From Marinobacter nauticus (lineage in GTDB: Bacteria > Pseudomonadota > Gammaproteobacteria > Enterobacterales > Shewanellaceae), in assembly GCF_019801015.1 (NCBI RefSeq), contig NZ_JAHVJZ010000001.1, forward strand, positions 248,001 to 312,000: a stretch of 64,000 nucleotides of DNA, in the 5' to 3' direction. Below the pieces are notes generated by a model that was not told where the DNA came from, did no database searches, and was given only the letters and a program-made list of their open reading frames with translations. Shown here piece by piece: positions 48,960 through 58,739 of this stretch (position 1 is the first letter of the stretch; each line of letters begins with the position of its first letter). The position numbers and the translations under genes are program-made.

Positions 48960-49643
48960 ATGAAGATCCTGATTATCGACACCGCCACCGAGAACTGTTC
49001 CGCTGCGCTGTATCTGGATGGCCAGATCAGCGAGCAGGAGCAGGAATCTCCCCGCGAGCACAGCCAGCGTCTGCTGCCGATGGTGGACGCGCTGATGGCC
49101 GATGCCGGCCTGACCCTGAGTGAACTGGACGCCATCGCCTTTGGCCGCGGCCCGGGCAGTTTTACCGGTATCCGCATTGGCACCGCCATGATGCAGGGAC
49201 TGGCGTTGGGTGCCGATTTGCCGGTATTGCCGATCTCCAACCTGGCGGCCATGGCGCAGGGGGCCATTGACCAGGGCGCAACCGAAGTGGTGGCCGCGAT
49301 CGATGCCCGGATGGCGGAAGTGTATTTCGGCCATTATCGCGCAGAGAACGGACTGGCTGTGCTGGTCGGTGAGGAGCAGGTGATTGCGCCGGAGCAACTC
49401 AAAGCGCAGTGGCAACTGGGTGACAACGTGGTGGCTGTGGGTACCGGATTCGAAACCTACCCTGAACTGGCAGAGGGTGAACACATCACCATCGCGTCGC
49501 ATCTGCGCCTGCCCAGTGCTAAGCTCATGATCCCCCTTGCGATCGACGCCTTTAAGCAGGGGAAAGCGATGCCGGTGGATGACGTTGAGCCGGTGTATCT
49601 TCGCAACAACGTGGCCTGGAAAAAGACACCGGGTCGCGCGTAA
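48960..49643 (+). CDS. tsaB: tRNA threonylcarbamoyladenosine biosynthesis protein TsaB
   Basis: 227-residue ASKHA-fold protein (formerly YeaZ) that pairs with TsaD to modify A37 of ANN-reading tRNAs. The motifs ILIIDTATENCSAAL, FGRGPGSFTGIRIG and the ending VEPVYLRNNVAWKK are standard. A GGTAGAAGAG ribosome region precedes the ATG. It is followed after 15 bases by a small unknown gene. Confidence 0.97.
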   Translation: MKILIIDTATENCSAALYLDGQISEQEQESPREHSQRLLPMVDALMADAGLTLSELDAIAFGRGPGSFTGIRIGTAMMQGLALGADLPVLPISNLAAMAQGAIDQGATEVVAAIDARMAEVYFGHYRAENGLAVLVGEEQVIAPEQLKAQWQLGDNVVAVGTGFETYPELAEGEHITIASHLRLPSAKLMIPLAIDAFKQGKAMPVDDVEPVYLRNNVAWKKTPGRA

Positions 49644-49658
49644 TAACGAGGGTAGGGC

Positions 49659-49937
49659 ATGCGTCCTGTCGGAATTGGACTTCCGGGTCCCCATCAACCC
49701 ATCAAGCCGCCGGCTAAGCCGGAGTCTCCGGCGTTGCAACAGAACGCGGTGCCGCTTGCCGGCCCGGTATTGGTGCAACCGTCAGATGCGGCGGGCTGGG
49801 CGGATTGGCAGGCGGGACGGACGCAGCTGCATCACGACGGGGCGGACCATCCCGCCCTCTCCCTTTACCGCGATATCGCACAAGGCGACCTTCGTCAGCA
49901 GTTGCAGGCCATGGTTGGGGTGGACCTTTATGTGTAG
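49659..49937 (+). CDS. Small proline-rich protein of unknown function
   Basis: 92 residues with no signal peptide or membrane helix. The N-terminal half is proline-rich and probably unstructured (GIGLPGPHQPIKPPAKPESP). The C-terminal half is more ordered (LSLYRDIAQGDLRQQLQAM, then VGVDLYV). GAGGGTAGGG precedes the ATG. It is 15 bases after tsaB, so they are probably co-transcribed. I cannot assign a family. Similar short proteins that end in a hydrophobic VGVD motif occur beside tsaB in related marine bacteria, as far as I recall. Confidence 0.65.
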   Translation: MRPVGIGLPGPHQPIKPPAKPESPALQQNAVPLAGPVLVQPSDAAGWADWQAGRTQLHHDGADHPALSLYRDIAQGDLRQQLQAMVGVDLYV

Positions 49938-50007
49938 CCCCTGTCTAGTGACCTGCTGCGTAACCTGCTAATGTCTTTCCTGATTTTTCTAAGGAAAGGA
50001 AAACATC

Positions 50008-50820
50008 ATGTTCAAACCCCTTATCCCCGTTGCCCTTCTCGCCGCCTCTTTCGGTAGCTTGGCAGCAGAGCCTGCGCCGGAGCTGGCGCAGCTGGCTGAA
50101 GGCGCGCACCGGAGCGAAGCCAATGTGGCTCGCAACCTCTACCGTCATCCGGTGGAAACCCTCGAGTTCTTTGGTCTTCATCCCCATATGCGGGTGATTG
50201 AGCTGTGGCCTGGCAGCGGCTGGTACACCGAAATTCTGGCTCCGTACCTGAAAGATCAGGGGCGATTTGTCGCCGCGTCTTTCGACCTTAATCCACCGGA
50301 AGAAGCCAACGCCCCCGCCTACCGGGCCCGCATCGGCAAGGCTTATCAGGCCAAACTCGATGGCGATGCCGCCCACTATGGTGCAGTGGAAGTGATCCCC
50401 TTTGACCCGCCGCACAAATCCAGCCTGGGGATTGAAGCCACTGCGGATATGGTGCTGACTTTCCGTAACCTGCATAACTGGGCGAAGGATGACCAACTGG
50501 AAACCGTTTTTCGCAGCGCCTGGGATGTGCTGACCCCCGGTGGCGTTTTTGGTGTGGTTGAGCATCGGGGTTACCCGGGTATTGACCTGAAAACCGGCTA
50601 TATGGACGAAGCGGAGATCATTGCTCTGGCCGAAAAAGTGGGATTCCGCCTGGCCGCAAAGAGTGAAGTTAACGCCAATGCCAAGGACAGCAAAGATCAC
50701 CCCCGCGGGGTCTGGACTCTGCCGCCATCCTTGCGGTTGGGCGAGCAGGACCGCGCGAAGTATCTGGCGATTGGCGAGTCCGATCGTATGACCCTTAAGT
50801 TCTACAAGCCTGAAATTTAA
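50008..50820 (+). CDS. Secreted class I methyltransferase-like protein
   Basis: 270-residue protein with a clear signal peptide (1-20, FGSLAAEP) and a downstream Rossmann-like methyltransferase core (MRVIELWPGSGWYTEILAPY, VLTFRNLHNW, LTPGGVFGVVEHR). It belongs to a group of predicted exported methyltransferases. Export is odd, because S-adenosylmethionine is cytoplasmic, so either the substrate cofactor differs or the fold has another role. AAGGAAAGG precedes the ATG. It is monocistronic or leads into the hydrolase gene. Confidence 0.85.
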   Translation: MFKPLIPVALLAASFGSLAAEPAPELAQLAEGAHRSEANVARNLYRHPVETLEFFGLHPHMRVIELWPGSGWYTEILAPYLKDQGRFVAASFDLNPPEEANAPAYRARIGKAYQAKLDGDAAHYGAVEVIPFDPPHKSSLGIEATADMVLTFRNLHNWAKDDQLETVFRSAWDVLTPGGVFGVVEHRGYPGIDLKTGYMDEAEIIALAEKVGFRLAAKSEVNANAKDSKDHPRGVWTLPPSLRLGEQDRAKYLAIGESDRMTLKFYKPEI

Positions 50821-50905
50821 GCAGGTTTAACATGGCTGCAACTGATCCAACCAGAGCCGCACCCCAACGGATTTGTGAACTGGATCAGGACAGCGCAGGA
50901 GAGCT

Positions 50906-51781
50906 ATGGCAACCTTGCCCGCCGCCGAGGCGATGACCTTTAAACTGGACGACCTGACCCTGGCGGCGCAGCGCTGGGGGGAGACTGGTGCTCCCCTGAT
51001 ACTGGCGCTGCATGGCTGGCTGGATAACAGCGAAAGCTTTGCGCCGCTGGCACCCGCGCTTGCAGCCCGAGGCTATCAGGTGATCGCACTGGACTGGGCC
51101 GGACACGGTTTGTCTGAGCATCGTCCAGCCGGCAATCATTACCCGTTTCTGGAGTACCTGTACGACCTGCACCGGGTGATGGCGTTATTGCCGTCGCAGC
51201 CCTGCTGCCTGCTTGGCCACTCCATGGGCGGCATTCTGGCGCAACTCTATGCGGGGCTTTACCCGGATGAGGTGCCGTCGCTGGTGGCCATTGAAGCGGT
51301 CGGGCCGCTGGTGTCGGAAACGGGCAAAGCCGCAGAGCGGTTGCGTCATGGTTTCCTCAGCCGGCAGAAGCCTCAGGGCCCGCTGCAGGGCTACGACAAA
51401 CTGGCGCCGCTGGTGGCGGCCCGGGCACGAAGTGGCGACTTTGACGAACGTTTTGCCCGGATGCTGCTGTCGCGCAATCTCGAGTTTCGCGGTCGGCGCT
51501 GGTATTGGCGCTCCGATCCCAGACTGCGGGAACGCTCGGCCTGGATGATGACCGAATCCCAGGCCAGAGATTACCTGGATGGCTATCGTCGCCCTTCATT
51601 AGTGGTGTTGGGCGAGCAGGGCTACCCGCAGCTAAAAACCGCATGGGAGACGCGACAGGACTGGTTTCATCAGGTCCGTCAGGTGCGGATCCCGGGTGGC
51701 CACCACTGCCACATGGAGTCCGTACCGCAAATGGTCCAGACTCTGATCAATCATTTGTCGGGAGACCCGTCGGTTTCCTGA
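50906..51781 (+). CDS. Alpha/beta hydrolase
   Basis: 291-residue cytoplasmic serine hydrolase. The nucleophile elbow is LLGHSMGGILAQL, the oxyanion segment ALHGWLDNSESF, and the catalytic histidine is probably in IPGGHHCHMES. GGAG lies just before the ATG. It is upstream of a fadD gene, so a thioesterase or lipid-linked esterase role is possible but unproven. It is similar in look to MhpC/YbfF-type esterases. Confidence 0.85.
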   Translation: MATLPAAEAMTFKLDDLTLAAQRWGETGAPLILALHGWLDNSESFAPLAPALAARGYQVIALDWAGHGLSEHRPAGNHYPFLEYLYDLHRVMALLPSQPCCLLGHSMGGILAQLYAGLYPDEVPSLVAIEAVGPLVSETGKAAERLRHGFLSRQKPQGPLQGYDKLAPLVAARARSGDFDERFARMLLSRNLEFRGRRWYWRSDPRLRERSAWMMTESQARDYLDGYRRPSLVVLGEQGYPQLKTAWETRQDWFHQVRQVRIPGGHHCHMESVPQMVQTLINHLSGDPSVS

Positions 51782-51852
51782 CCCTTTTGGCTTTTTAGGG
51801 GCAATGTGCCCCCAGTACCCGCTTGCAGTACTGTTCTAATAAGGAGAACAGC

Positions 51853-53526
51853 GTGGACAAACCCTGGCTCAATAACTACCCCGCCGGTGCACCGGCTGAG
51901 ATCAACCCCGACCAATACGGCAGCCTGCTCGACCTCTTTGAAGAGAGCTGCAGCAAGTTCCCGGACCAGGTGGCGTTCATCAATATGGGGGCAGTGCTGA
52001 CCTATCGCCGTTTGGAAGAGCAGAGCCGAATTTTTGCGGCCTACCTGCAAAACGAGCTGAAACTGGCCCAGGGCGACCGCGTTGCCATCATGATGCCAAA
52101 CCTGCTGCAGTACCCCATCGCTTTGCTGGGTGTGTTGCGCGCGGGGATGGTGGCGGTCAACGTGAACCCGCTTTATACCCCTCGTGAGCTTAAGCATCAG
52201 CTCTGTGACTCCGGTGCCAAGGCGATCATCGCCGTGACCAACTTCGGCTCCAGCCTCCAGAAAGTGGTCAATGAGACGCCGGTAGAGCACGTTATCCTGA
52301 CCAAAATCGGCGACCAACTCTCTGCGCCAAAGCGCACCATCGTCAACTTCGTCGTGAAGTACGTGAAGAAGATGGTGCCGGCTTATCACCTGCCCGGTGC
52401 CGTGTCGATGCGTCGTGTTCTGGCTAAGGGCCGGATGATGCAGTACGTGAAACCCAAAGTGGTGGCCGACGACATTGCGTTCCTGCAGTACACCGGTGGC
52501 ACCACCGGTGTGGCTAAGGGCGCCATGCTGACCCACCGTTCCGTGGTGTCCAACATGCTGCAGTGCGATGCCTACTACGGCCCGCTGCTGGCGGATGGCA
52601 AAGAGATGGTGGTGACGCCGCTGCCGCTCTACCACGTGTTTGCCAACACCGTGAACCTGCTGCTGTTCATCAAAAAGGGTGGCCAGAACCTGCTGATCAC
52701 CAACCCGCGGGACCTGGATGCCTTTATCGGCGATCTGAAAAAGTACCCCTTTACCGCGCTGACCGGGGTCAACACCCTGTTTAACGCCATGCTGAACCAT
52801 CCCGAGTTCGGCAACATCGACTTCAGCCAGTTTAAGCTGACCATCGGTGGTGGCATGGCGGTACAGCGTGCCGTAGCCGAGAAGTGGAAAGCCGCGACCG
52901 GCGTACCGCTGATCGAGGGCTATGGTTTGACCGAGTGCTCCCCTGTGGTGGCTGCGGGCCGCTATGATCAGTCGGAATACAGTGGCGCCATCGGTTTGCC
53001 GCTGCCCTCCACCGAGATCCGTGTGGTGGATGAGGAGGGCAACGTACTGCCCCAGGGCGAAGTGGGCGAGCTGCAGGTGTTTGGCCCTCAGGTGATGAAA
53101 GGCTACTGGCAGCGCCCGGAAGAGACCGCCAAGGTGATGGATGGCGACTGGTTGCTCACCGGTGACATTGGCCGGATGGATGAAGAGGGTAACTTCTTCA
53201 TTGTCGACCGTAAGAAAGATATGATTCTGGTTTCCGGTTTTAACGTCTTCCCGAATGAAGTGGAAGATGTGGTGGCCCTGCACCCGAAGGTGCTGGAAGT
53301 GGCAGCAGTGGGTGTGCCCCACGAGGTGTCCGGCGAGCTGGTTAAGATCTTCGTGGTTGCGAAAGATCCCAGCCTGAAGGAGCAGGACCTGATCGCCCAT
53401 TGCCGCAAACACCTGACCGGCTACAAGGTGCCCAAGTTGGTGGAGTTCCGTGAGGAACTGCCGAAGACCAACGTGGGCAAGATTTTGCGTCGCGAACTGC
53501 GCGACGAGGTGAAGGAGTCCAGTTGA
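51853..53526 (+). CDS. fadD: Long-chain-fatty-acid--CoA ligase (paralogue 1)
   Basis: 557-residue acyl-CoA synthetase that activates imported fatty acids. The AMP-binding motif is [16 protein letters not shown], the acyl/adenylate region is [13 protein letters not shown], and the C-terminal lysine motif is [12 protein letters not shown] 51853 with AAGGAG six bases upstream is the start. It is close to the second FadD of this window over the whole length. rnd overlaps its stop codon (TGATG), so the two are coupled. Confidence 0.95.
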   Translation: MDKPWLNNYPAGAPAEINPDQYGSLLDLFEESCSKFPDQVAFINMGAVLTYRRLEEQSRIFAAYLQNELKLAQGDRVAIMMPNLLQYPIALLGVLRAGMVAVNVNPLYTPRELKHQLCDSGAKAIIAVTNFGSSLQKVVNETPVEHVILTKIGDQLSAPKRTIVNFVVKYVKKMVPAYHLPGAVSMRRVLAKGRMMQYVKPKVVADDIAFLQYTGGTTGVAKGAMLTHRSVVSNMLQCDAYYGPLLADGKEMVVTPLPLYHVFANTVNLLLFIKKGGQNLLITNPRDLDAFIGDLKKYPFTALTGVNTLFNAMLNHPEFGNIDFSQFKLTIGGGMAVQRAVAEKWKAATGVPLIEGYGLTECSPVVAAGRYDQSEYSGAIGLPLPSTEIRVVDEEGNVLPQGEVGELQVFGPQVMKGYWQRPEETAKVMDGDWLLTGDIGRMDEEGNFFIVDRKKDMILVSGFNVFPNEVEDVVALHPKVLEVAAVGVPHEVSGELVKIFVVAKDPSLKEQDLIAHCRKHLTGYKVPKLVEFREELPKTNVGKILRRELRDEVKESS

Positions 53527-54650
53527 TGCAACCCATGCCCGAGTGGCAGTGGATCGACAACGACGACGATCTGGCGGCCTTGTGCCGCCAGTGTCGTCAG
53601 AAAGATGCGGTGGCCTTGGACACCGAGTTTGTCCGCACCCGTACCCTGCATGCGCAGCTGGGCCTTATCCAGCTGTATGACGGCGAAACCCTGGCGCTGA
53701 TCGACCCCCTCGAAATCCGCGACCTTGGCCCGCTGTGGCAGCTTATTGCGGATCCCAAAGTGGTTAAGGTGCTCCACTCCGCCAGTGAAGACCTTGAGAT
53801 CTTCGCCCACCGCGGCGGTGTGATCCCTCAGCCCCTGTTTGATACCCAGGTCGCCGGTGTACTGCTCAACCTGGGCGGTGCCATGGGGTATGGCAAACTG
53901 ATTAACCACTACCTGGATCTGGAGCTGGACAAAGGCGAGGCGAGAACCGATTGGCTGAAGCGACCACTGAGTGACAAGCAACTCAGCTATGCCGCTGCCG
54001 ACGTATTCTATCTGCTTAAGGTGTACCGGATGATGCGTCCGGCCATCGAAGAGATGGGGCGCCTTGACTGGCTTTGGCAGGAAGGCGAGCGGGCGTGCCG
54101 TGGTCGACTCAAGCCGGACGATCCGAACAAAGCCTACCTCAAGGTAAAAAACGCCTGGCAACTGAAGCCGATGCAGCTGGCGGTATTGAAAACCCTGGCG
54201 GCCTGGCGGCTTGGCGTGGCGGAGCAGAAAGACCTGGCGCTGAGCTTTGTGGTCAAAGACGCCGCATTGCTGAACCTGGCACGCCGCGCACCGCGCTCTA
54301 TGGCCTATCTGACCAAGATGGATTGCCTGCACGAGCGGGAGATACATCGTTACGGTAAGACCCTGCTGCGTGTGATTGCCGCTGCGGACATTGATAATCC
54401 GCCAGAAGCGATCGATCCGCTGGGGACAGACCCGGTGTTCCGGGATGCCCTGGCCGATGCCCGCAAAGCGGTTCAGGCGGTGGCGGAGCGGGAGCAGGTG
54501 GCACTGGAACTGCTTGGTTCCAAGAAGCTGGTGCAACAATACGTAGAGTGGGTGTGGCGCGAGCGCTTTGGTGCCGAACCTGATCTGCTGCAGGGCTGGC
54601 GCGGTGACCTCGCCAAAGCGGACCTGGAGCAGCTTGACCTGCTTCCCTGA
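53526..54650 (+). CDS. rnd: Ribonuclease D
   Basis: 374-residue 3'-5' exonuclease that trims tRNA precursors. DEDD-family catalytic residues are in VALDTEFVRTRT, HSASEDLEIF and QLSYAAADVFYL. The HRDC domains are in the C-terminal half. It overlaps fadD by one base. ATG 53526 is selected; ATG 53535 is also possible. Confidence 0.95.
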   Translation: MQPMPEWQWIDNDDDLAALCRQCRQKDAVALDTEFVRTRTLHAQLGLIQLYDGETLALIDPLEIRDLGPLWQLIADPKVVKVLHSASEDLEIFAHRGGVIPQPLFDTQVAGVLLNLGGAMGYGKLINHYLDLELDKGEARTDWLKRPLSDKQLSYAAADVFYLLKVYRMMRPAIEEMGRLDWLWQEGERACRGRLKPDDPNKAYLKVKNAWQLKPMQLAVLKTLAAWRLGVAEQKDLALSFVVKDAALLNLARRAPRSMAYLTKMDCLHEREIHRYGKTLLRVIAAADIDNPPEAIDPLGTDPVFRDALADARKAVQAVAEREQVALELLGSKKLVQQYVEWVWRERFGAEPDLLQGWRGDLAKADLEQLDLLP

Positions 54651-54663
54651 GCTCAGGCTCCTG

Positions 54664-54694
54664 AAAAAGCCCGGTGTTTACCGGGCTTTTTTTT
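54664..54694 (+). terminator. Intrinsic terminator after rnd
   Basis: AAAAAGCCCGGT / ACCGGGCTTTTTTTT with a GTTT loop. Confidence 0.95.
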
Positions 54695-54816
54695 CGTCCA
54701 ATGAGTCGCTTGCAGCGACTGCGCCATAACAGGGCAGTGATGCACCGAATGAAATATCTTACTGGCGGCAGGCTGGAAACGAGAGATTAAACGTGACATA
54801 TTGTGGTGCAATTTAA

Positions 54817-54832
54817 TTAAACGATTGTTTAA
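54817..54832. promoter_or_regulatory. PsrA-like operator upstream of the second fadD
   Basis: Perfect palindrome TTAAAC-GATT-GTTTAA, located 51-66 bases before the fadD start. It matches the CAAAC-N4-GTTTG type of site bound by the TetR-family fatty-acid regulator PsrA in Pseudomonas and Shewanella, and extends the A+T flanks. Confidence 0.6.
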
Positions 54833-54882
54833 ACCATACCAATAAAAAGTGGCGAAACACGTCACGGAGCAAGGAGGCTTTG

Positions 54883-56550
54883 ATGGAAAAGTTATGGCTG
54901 GGCAGTTATCCCAAGGATGTGCCGGAGGAGATCAATCCTGAGCACTTTACCTCTTTGGTGTCGCTGCTTGAGGAAAGCGTGGCCAAGTTCGGTGACCGCG
55001 CCGCCTTCGTCAATATGGGCCAGTCCCTGACTTACCGTCGTCTCGATGAACTCAGTCGCGCCTTTGCCGCTTACCTTCAGCAGGACCTTGGGCTGAAGCA
55101 GGGCGACCGTGTGGCGCTGATGATGCCCAATCTGCTGCAATACCCCGTCGCCCTGTTTGGCGTATTGCGAGCCGGTATGGTGGTGGTCAACGTTAACCCC
55201 CTTTACACCGCGCGTGAGCTGAAACATCAACTGAATGACTCCGGCGCTGAAGCGATAGTAATCGTCTCCAACTTTGCGCACACTCTTGAGCAAATCGTGG
55301 ACGAGACGCCGGTTAAGCACGTCATTCTGACCAGCCTGGGGGATCAGCTTTCCCTGCCGAAGCGCACGCTGGTGAACTTTGTGGTGAAGCACATCAAGAA
55401 GATGGTGCCGAAATACCACTTGCCCCATGCCCGCTCCATGCGCAGTGCGCTGGCTAAGGGGCGTCATCTGCAGTATGTCCGTCCGAAGGTGGGCTCTGAC
55501 GACCTCGCGTTTCTCCAGTACACCGGTGGCACTACCGGCGTCGCCAAGGGCGCGATGCTGACCCACCGCAATCTGGTGGCCAATCTGGAGCAGGTTGGCG
55601 CCTTTATCGGCCCGCTGCTGAAGGAGGGCGAGGAGACGGTGGTGACGGCACTGCCGCTCTATCACATCTTCGCGCTGACGGCGAACTGCCTGCTGTTTAT
55701 GAAACTGGGCGGCACCAACCTGTTGATCACCAACCCCCGTGATATGCCGCTGTTTGTCAAAACCCTCAAGAGCCAGCCGTTTACCGCCATTACCGGTGTA
55801 AACACTCTGTTTAACGGCTTGCTGAACACCGAAGGCTTTGATGAGATCGATTTCTCCGGACTGAAGGTCAGCCTGGGCGGCGGCATGGCGGTGCAACGTG
55901 CCGTGGCAGAGCGCTGGCAGGCGGTGACCGGCACGCGTCTGCTGGAGGGCTATGGCCTGACTGAGTGTGCTCCGGTGGCCAGCGTGGCGCCGTATACCGC
56001 CACCGGTTATGACGGCACCATTGGCCTGCCTGTGCCCTCCACTTCAATGCGACTGGTGGACGAAGAGGGCTTTGAGGTAGCGCTGGGCGAGCGGGGTGAA
56101 CTGCAGGTGAATGGCCCGCAGGTTATGAAAGGCTACTGGCAGCGACCGGAAGCCAGCGCCGAGGTGTTGAAAGAGGGCTGGCTCTCTACCGGCGACATTG
56201 CGGTGTCCGATGAGCGCGGCTATTTCACCATTGTGGATCGCAAGAAAGACATGATCCTGGTGTCCGGCTTTAACGTGTTCCCCAACGAGATTGAAGACGT
56301 TGTGGCCATGCACGATAAAGTGGAAGAGGTGGCCGCGGTCGGCGTGCCCAATGAGGTGTCCGGTGAAGTGGTTAAGATCTTTGTGGTGCGCAAAGATGCC
56401 CGTCTGTCGGAAGAGGCGCTGATGGCGCACTGCCGTCAGCATCTGACCGGCTATAAGGTGCCGAAACTGATCGAATTCCGCGATGAATTGCCGAAAACCA
56501 ATGTGGGTAAAATCCTCCGCAGGGCCCTGCGCGACGAGCAGGCCGCCTGA
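54883..56550 (+). CDS. fadD: Long-chain-fatty-acid--CoA ligase (paralogue 2)
   Basis: 555-residue paralogue of the ligase located 3 kb upstream, with the same motifs ([41 protein letters not shown]). ATG 54883 has AAGGAGG five bases upstream. Unlike the first copy it has its own promoter region with a PsrA-like operator. It could differ in chain-length preference or in conditions of expression. Confidence 0.95.
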   Translation: MEKLWLGSYPKDVPEEINPEHFTSLVSLLEESVAKFGDRAAFVNMGQSLTYRRLDELSRAFAAYLQQDLGLKQGDRVALMMPNLLQYPVALFGVLRAGMVVVNVNPLYTARELKHQLNDSGAEAIVIVSNFAHTLEQIVDETPVKHVILTSLGDQLSLPKRTLVNFVVKHIKKMVPKYHLPHARSMRSALAKGRHLQYVRPKVGSDDLAFLQYTGGTTGVAKGAMLTHRNLVANLEQVGAFIGPLLKEGEETVVTALPLYHIFALTANCLLFMKLGGTNLLITNPRDMPLFVKTLKSQPFTAITGVNTLFNGLLNTEGFDEIDFSGLKVSLGGGMAVQRAVAERWQAVTGTRLLEGYGLTECAPVASVAPYTATGYDGTIGLPVPSTSMRLVDEEGFEVALGERGELQVNGPQVMKGYWQRPEASAEVLKEGWLSTGDIAVSDERGYFTIVDRKKDMILVSGFNVFPNEIEDVVAMHDKVEEVAAVGVPNEVSGEVVKIFVVRKDARLSEEALMAHCRQHLTGYKVPKLIEFRDELPKTNVGKILRRALRDEQAA

Positions 56551-56564
56551 TTCGGCACCAACAG

Positions 56565-56589
56565 AAAGGCCCGCAACAGCGGGCCTTTT
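56565..56589. terminator. Bidirectional terminator between fadD and minE
   Basis: AAAGGCCCGC / GCGGGCCTTTT with an AACA loop, between convergent genes. Confidence 0.9.
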
Positions 56590-56591
56590 GT

Positions 56592-56840
56592 TCACTTGGG
56601 GGGCAGTGGAACGTTCAGCTCCAGCACCGCCAGGTCGTCATCGTGGTCGAGGGCAATGACAATGTCTTCGGTGGGCACGTAACGCCCCAGCACTGCCATC
56701 AGCTCCCGCTGCAGCTCAGGCAGGTAGTCGGGACCATCCCGGTGCAGGCGCTGATGGGCCACAATCACTTTCAGGCGATCTTTGGCGGTACCGGCGCTGA
56801 CCGTTTCCTTATCCTTGCGGAAGTACTCCAGAAATCCCAT
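56592..56840 (-). CDS. minE: Cell division topological specificity factor MinE
   Basis: 82-residue protein that drives MinD oscillation. MGFLEYFRKDKETVSAGTAK is the membrane-targeting N-terminus, RLKVIVAHQR the MinD-contact helix, and the C-terminus is the dimerisation domain. ATG 56840 is one base past the minD stop. Confidence 0.97.
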   Translation of the reverse strand: MGFLEYFRKDKETVSAGTAKDRLKVIVAHQRLHRDGPDYLPELQRELMAVLGRYVPTEDIVIALDHDDDLAVLELNVPLPPK

Positions 56841-56841
56841 C

Positions 56842-57648
56842 TCAACCTCCGAACAGCTTCTTAAACCAGCCTTTTTTCTCTTCGGTGAAGCGCAGCGGGC
56901 GCTCCTCACCAAGCAGACGGGCAACGGTGTCCTGGTAGGCCTGCCCGGCGTCCGATTCGTCGTCCAGAATCACCGGGTTACCGGAGTTGGAGGCTTTCAG
57001 TACGGCGGGAGACTCCGGAATGACGCCCAGCACCGGGATGGCCAGGATCTCTTCAACGTCAGCCAGGCTCAGCATCTCTCCGCTGTCGACCCGGCTGGGG
57101 TTATAACGGCATACCAACAGATGCTCTTTCACCGGTTCCAATGCCTGCTCCGCGCGTAAAGAACGGCTTTGCAGCATGCCCAGAATGCGGTCGGAATCGC
57201 GGACTGAGGAGATCTCCGGGTTGGTGGTAACGATCGCTTCATCGGCGAAGTAGAGCGCCATCATGGCACCGTGCTCAATGCCGGCCGGGCTGTCACACAG
57301 CACAAACTCAAAACGGGTTTTGAGCTGCTCGAGAATCTCTGCCACGCCGTTCTTATCCAGCGCATCTTTATCGCGGGTCTGTGAGGCTGGCAGGATGTAA
57401 AGGTTGTCGCAGCGTTTGTCCTTAATCAGGGCCTGATTGAGGGTGGCTTCACCGTTGATGACGTTAACAAAGTCGTACACCACACGACGCTCACAGCCCA
57501 TCACCAGGTCCAGGTTGCGCAGACCAATATCGAAATCGATGATGACGGTGGGGTGCCCGGCCATGGCCAGGCCCATGCCGATAGCGGCAGAAGAGGTGGT
57601 TTTGCCCACTCCGCCTTTACCGGAAGTAACGACGATAACTCGTGACAT
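56842..57648 (-). CDS. minD: Septum site-determining ATPase MinD
   Basis: 268-residue deviant Walker ATPase. The P-loop is VVTSGKGGVGKTTSSAAI, and DFDIGLRNLDLVMG and the C-terminal amphipathic membrane helix (EEKKGWFKKLFGG) are present. It recruits MinC to the membrane. minC lies eight bases upstream. Confidence 0.98.
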   Translation of the reverse strand: MSRVIVVTSGKGGVGKTTSSAAIGMGLAMAGHPTVIIDFDIGLRNLDLVMGCERRVVYDFVNVINGEATLNQALIKDKRCDNLYILPASQTRDKDALDKNGVAEILEQLKTRFEFVLCDSPAGIEHGAMMALYFADEAIVTTNPEISSVRDSDRILGMLQSRSLRAEQALEPVKEHLLVCRYNPSRVDSGEMLSLADVEEILAIPVLGVIPESPAVLKASNSGNPVILDDESDAGQAYQDTVARLLGEERPLRFTEEKKGWFKKLFGG

Positions 57649-57656
57649 GGGATCTC

Positions 57657-58310
57657 CTAGGATCGAGACAGGGGTTCGCAGTTCAGTGCGTTGCCCTGCA
57701 GCTGAATCAGCACCGGCTGGCCCCAGTGGGGATGGCTGGGTTCGACGGTCTGGTAGTGGCCGGCAAGGGCAACCAGCTCGGGCTGATAGTTGTGACTGAT
57801 GAGGTAAGCGCTGGGGTCACCGGCGGCGCCAGCGAAGACCCGTCCGCGCAGCGGCCCGAACACCTGGATGTGTCCGTCTGCCATCAACTCAGCGCCGGCA
57901 CTGACGGCGCTGAGGACAATCAGGTCCCGTTCGCGGGCGTAGATTTGCTGGCCAGAACGCACCGGCTTGTCGACAATCATCGGCGGCAGTCGGTGGTGGG
58001 CTTTTTGCGCCTTGTGCTCAAGGCAGGGTATGGCGAGCTCAGTCAGTGCCGCTTTATGGGTGGGCTGAGCGCGGCTGACGGCCATTGGCAGCAGCTGATG
58101 CTGACGCACCAGCGCGATCACGTCGCTTATTGGCAGTGCCGGGTCCAGCCCTTCAATATCGAGGATGACAGGCATCCGCGCGAACAGGCCGGGAGCGCGC
58201 TCAATATGCTGTGCTAAAGCGGCGTCAAGCTGGACCAGGGTGCGGCCACAGAGGCGGAGCGTGGACAGCGTGTAACTGCCACCTTTGAACTCAATGACGG
58301 GGGCGTGCAT
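57657..58310 (-). CDS. minC: Septum site-determining protein MinC
   Basis: 217-residue inhibitor of FtsZ. The N-terminal domain (1-100) starts MHAPVIEFKGGSYTLSTLRL. The C-terminal beta-helix begins at VDKPVRSGQQIYA and has DLIVLSAVSAGAELMADGHI, and RAFAGA-like GRVFAGAAGD. ATG 58310 is preceded by GAGGCGAG. It is first in the minCDE operon and divergent from ycgL. Confidence 0.96.
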   Translation of the reverse strand: MHAPVIEFKGGSYTLSTLRLCGRTLVQLDAALAQHIERAPGLFARMPVILDIEGLDPALPISDVIALVRQHQLLPMAVSRAQPTHKAALTELAIPCLEHKAQKAHHRLPPMIVDKPVRSGQQIYARERDLIVLSAVSAGAELMADGHIQVFGPLRGRVFAGAAGDPSAYLISHNYQPELVALAGHYQTVEPSHPHWGQPVLIQLQGNALNCEPLSRS

Positions 58311-58379
58311 ACTCGCCTCAAACAGCTGGGCGGACTGGCGATTCGTTCGCCAGTGGCGGATTCTTTTCTTGGGGCCGCA

Positions 58380-58388
58380 TGGTATAGT
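58380..58388 (+). promoter_or_regulatory. Extended -10 promoter for ycgL
   Basis: TG-G-TATAGT at 58380-58388, about 50 bases before the ycgL start; the upstream TTCTTT with a 16-base spacer is a weak -35. The site lies inside the divergent minC 5' region. Confidence 0.4.
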
Positions 58389-58436
58389 GACCGCCGCGAA
58401 TTTAGCAACACGCAACAGAGTGAATTGCCTAAAAAT

Positions 58437-58721
58437 ATGATGATTTGTGCCATTTACAAGAGCAGTCGAAAGGCCGATACCTATTTGTACCTGCCCAAGC
58501 GGGATGACTTCTCCAAAGTGCCGAAGGCGCTAATGGAGGTGTTTGGCACGCCGCTGTTTGTCATGATGCTGCCTATGATCAAGGTGAAACAGCTGGCCAA
58601 TGCGGATCTGCAGAAGGTCACTGATGAAATGAGAGAAAAGGGATACTATCTGCAGTTGCCACCTCCGACGGAAGATTTGCTCAAGGTGCATCGTCGTGAT
58701 CTGGGGTTAGAAGACCAATAA
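58437..58721 (+). CDS. ycgL: YcgL domain-containing protein
   Basis: 94-residue cytoplasmic protein; KADTYLYLPKRDDFSKVP and GYYLQLPPPTEDLLK match YcgL of enteric bacteria. The function is unknown, but the position beside minCDE is conserved across gammaproteobacteria. Initiation may be at ATG 58437 or 58440. The mltB-like gene follows after 18 bases. Confidence 0.9.
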   Translation: MMICAIYKSSRKADTYLYLPKRDDFSKVPKALMEVFGTPLFVMMLPMIKVKQLANADLQKVTDEMREKGYYLQLPPPTEDLLKVHRRDLGLEDQ

Positions 58722-58739
58722 CAAGGAGGACCCTTCTTT

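Noticed and set aside
51798-51812. GGGGCA / TGCCCC hairpin before fadD
   Set aside because: Short stem without a T run; not a convincing terminator or operator.
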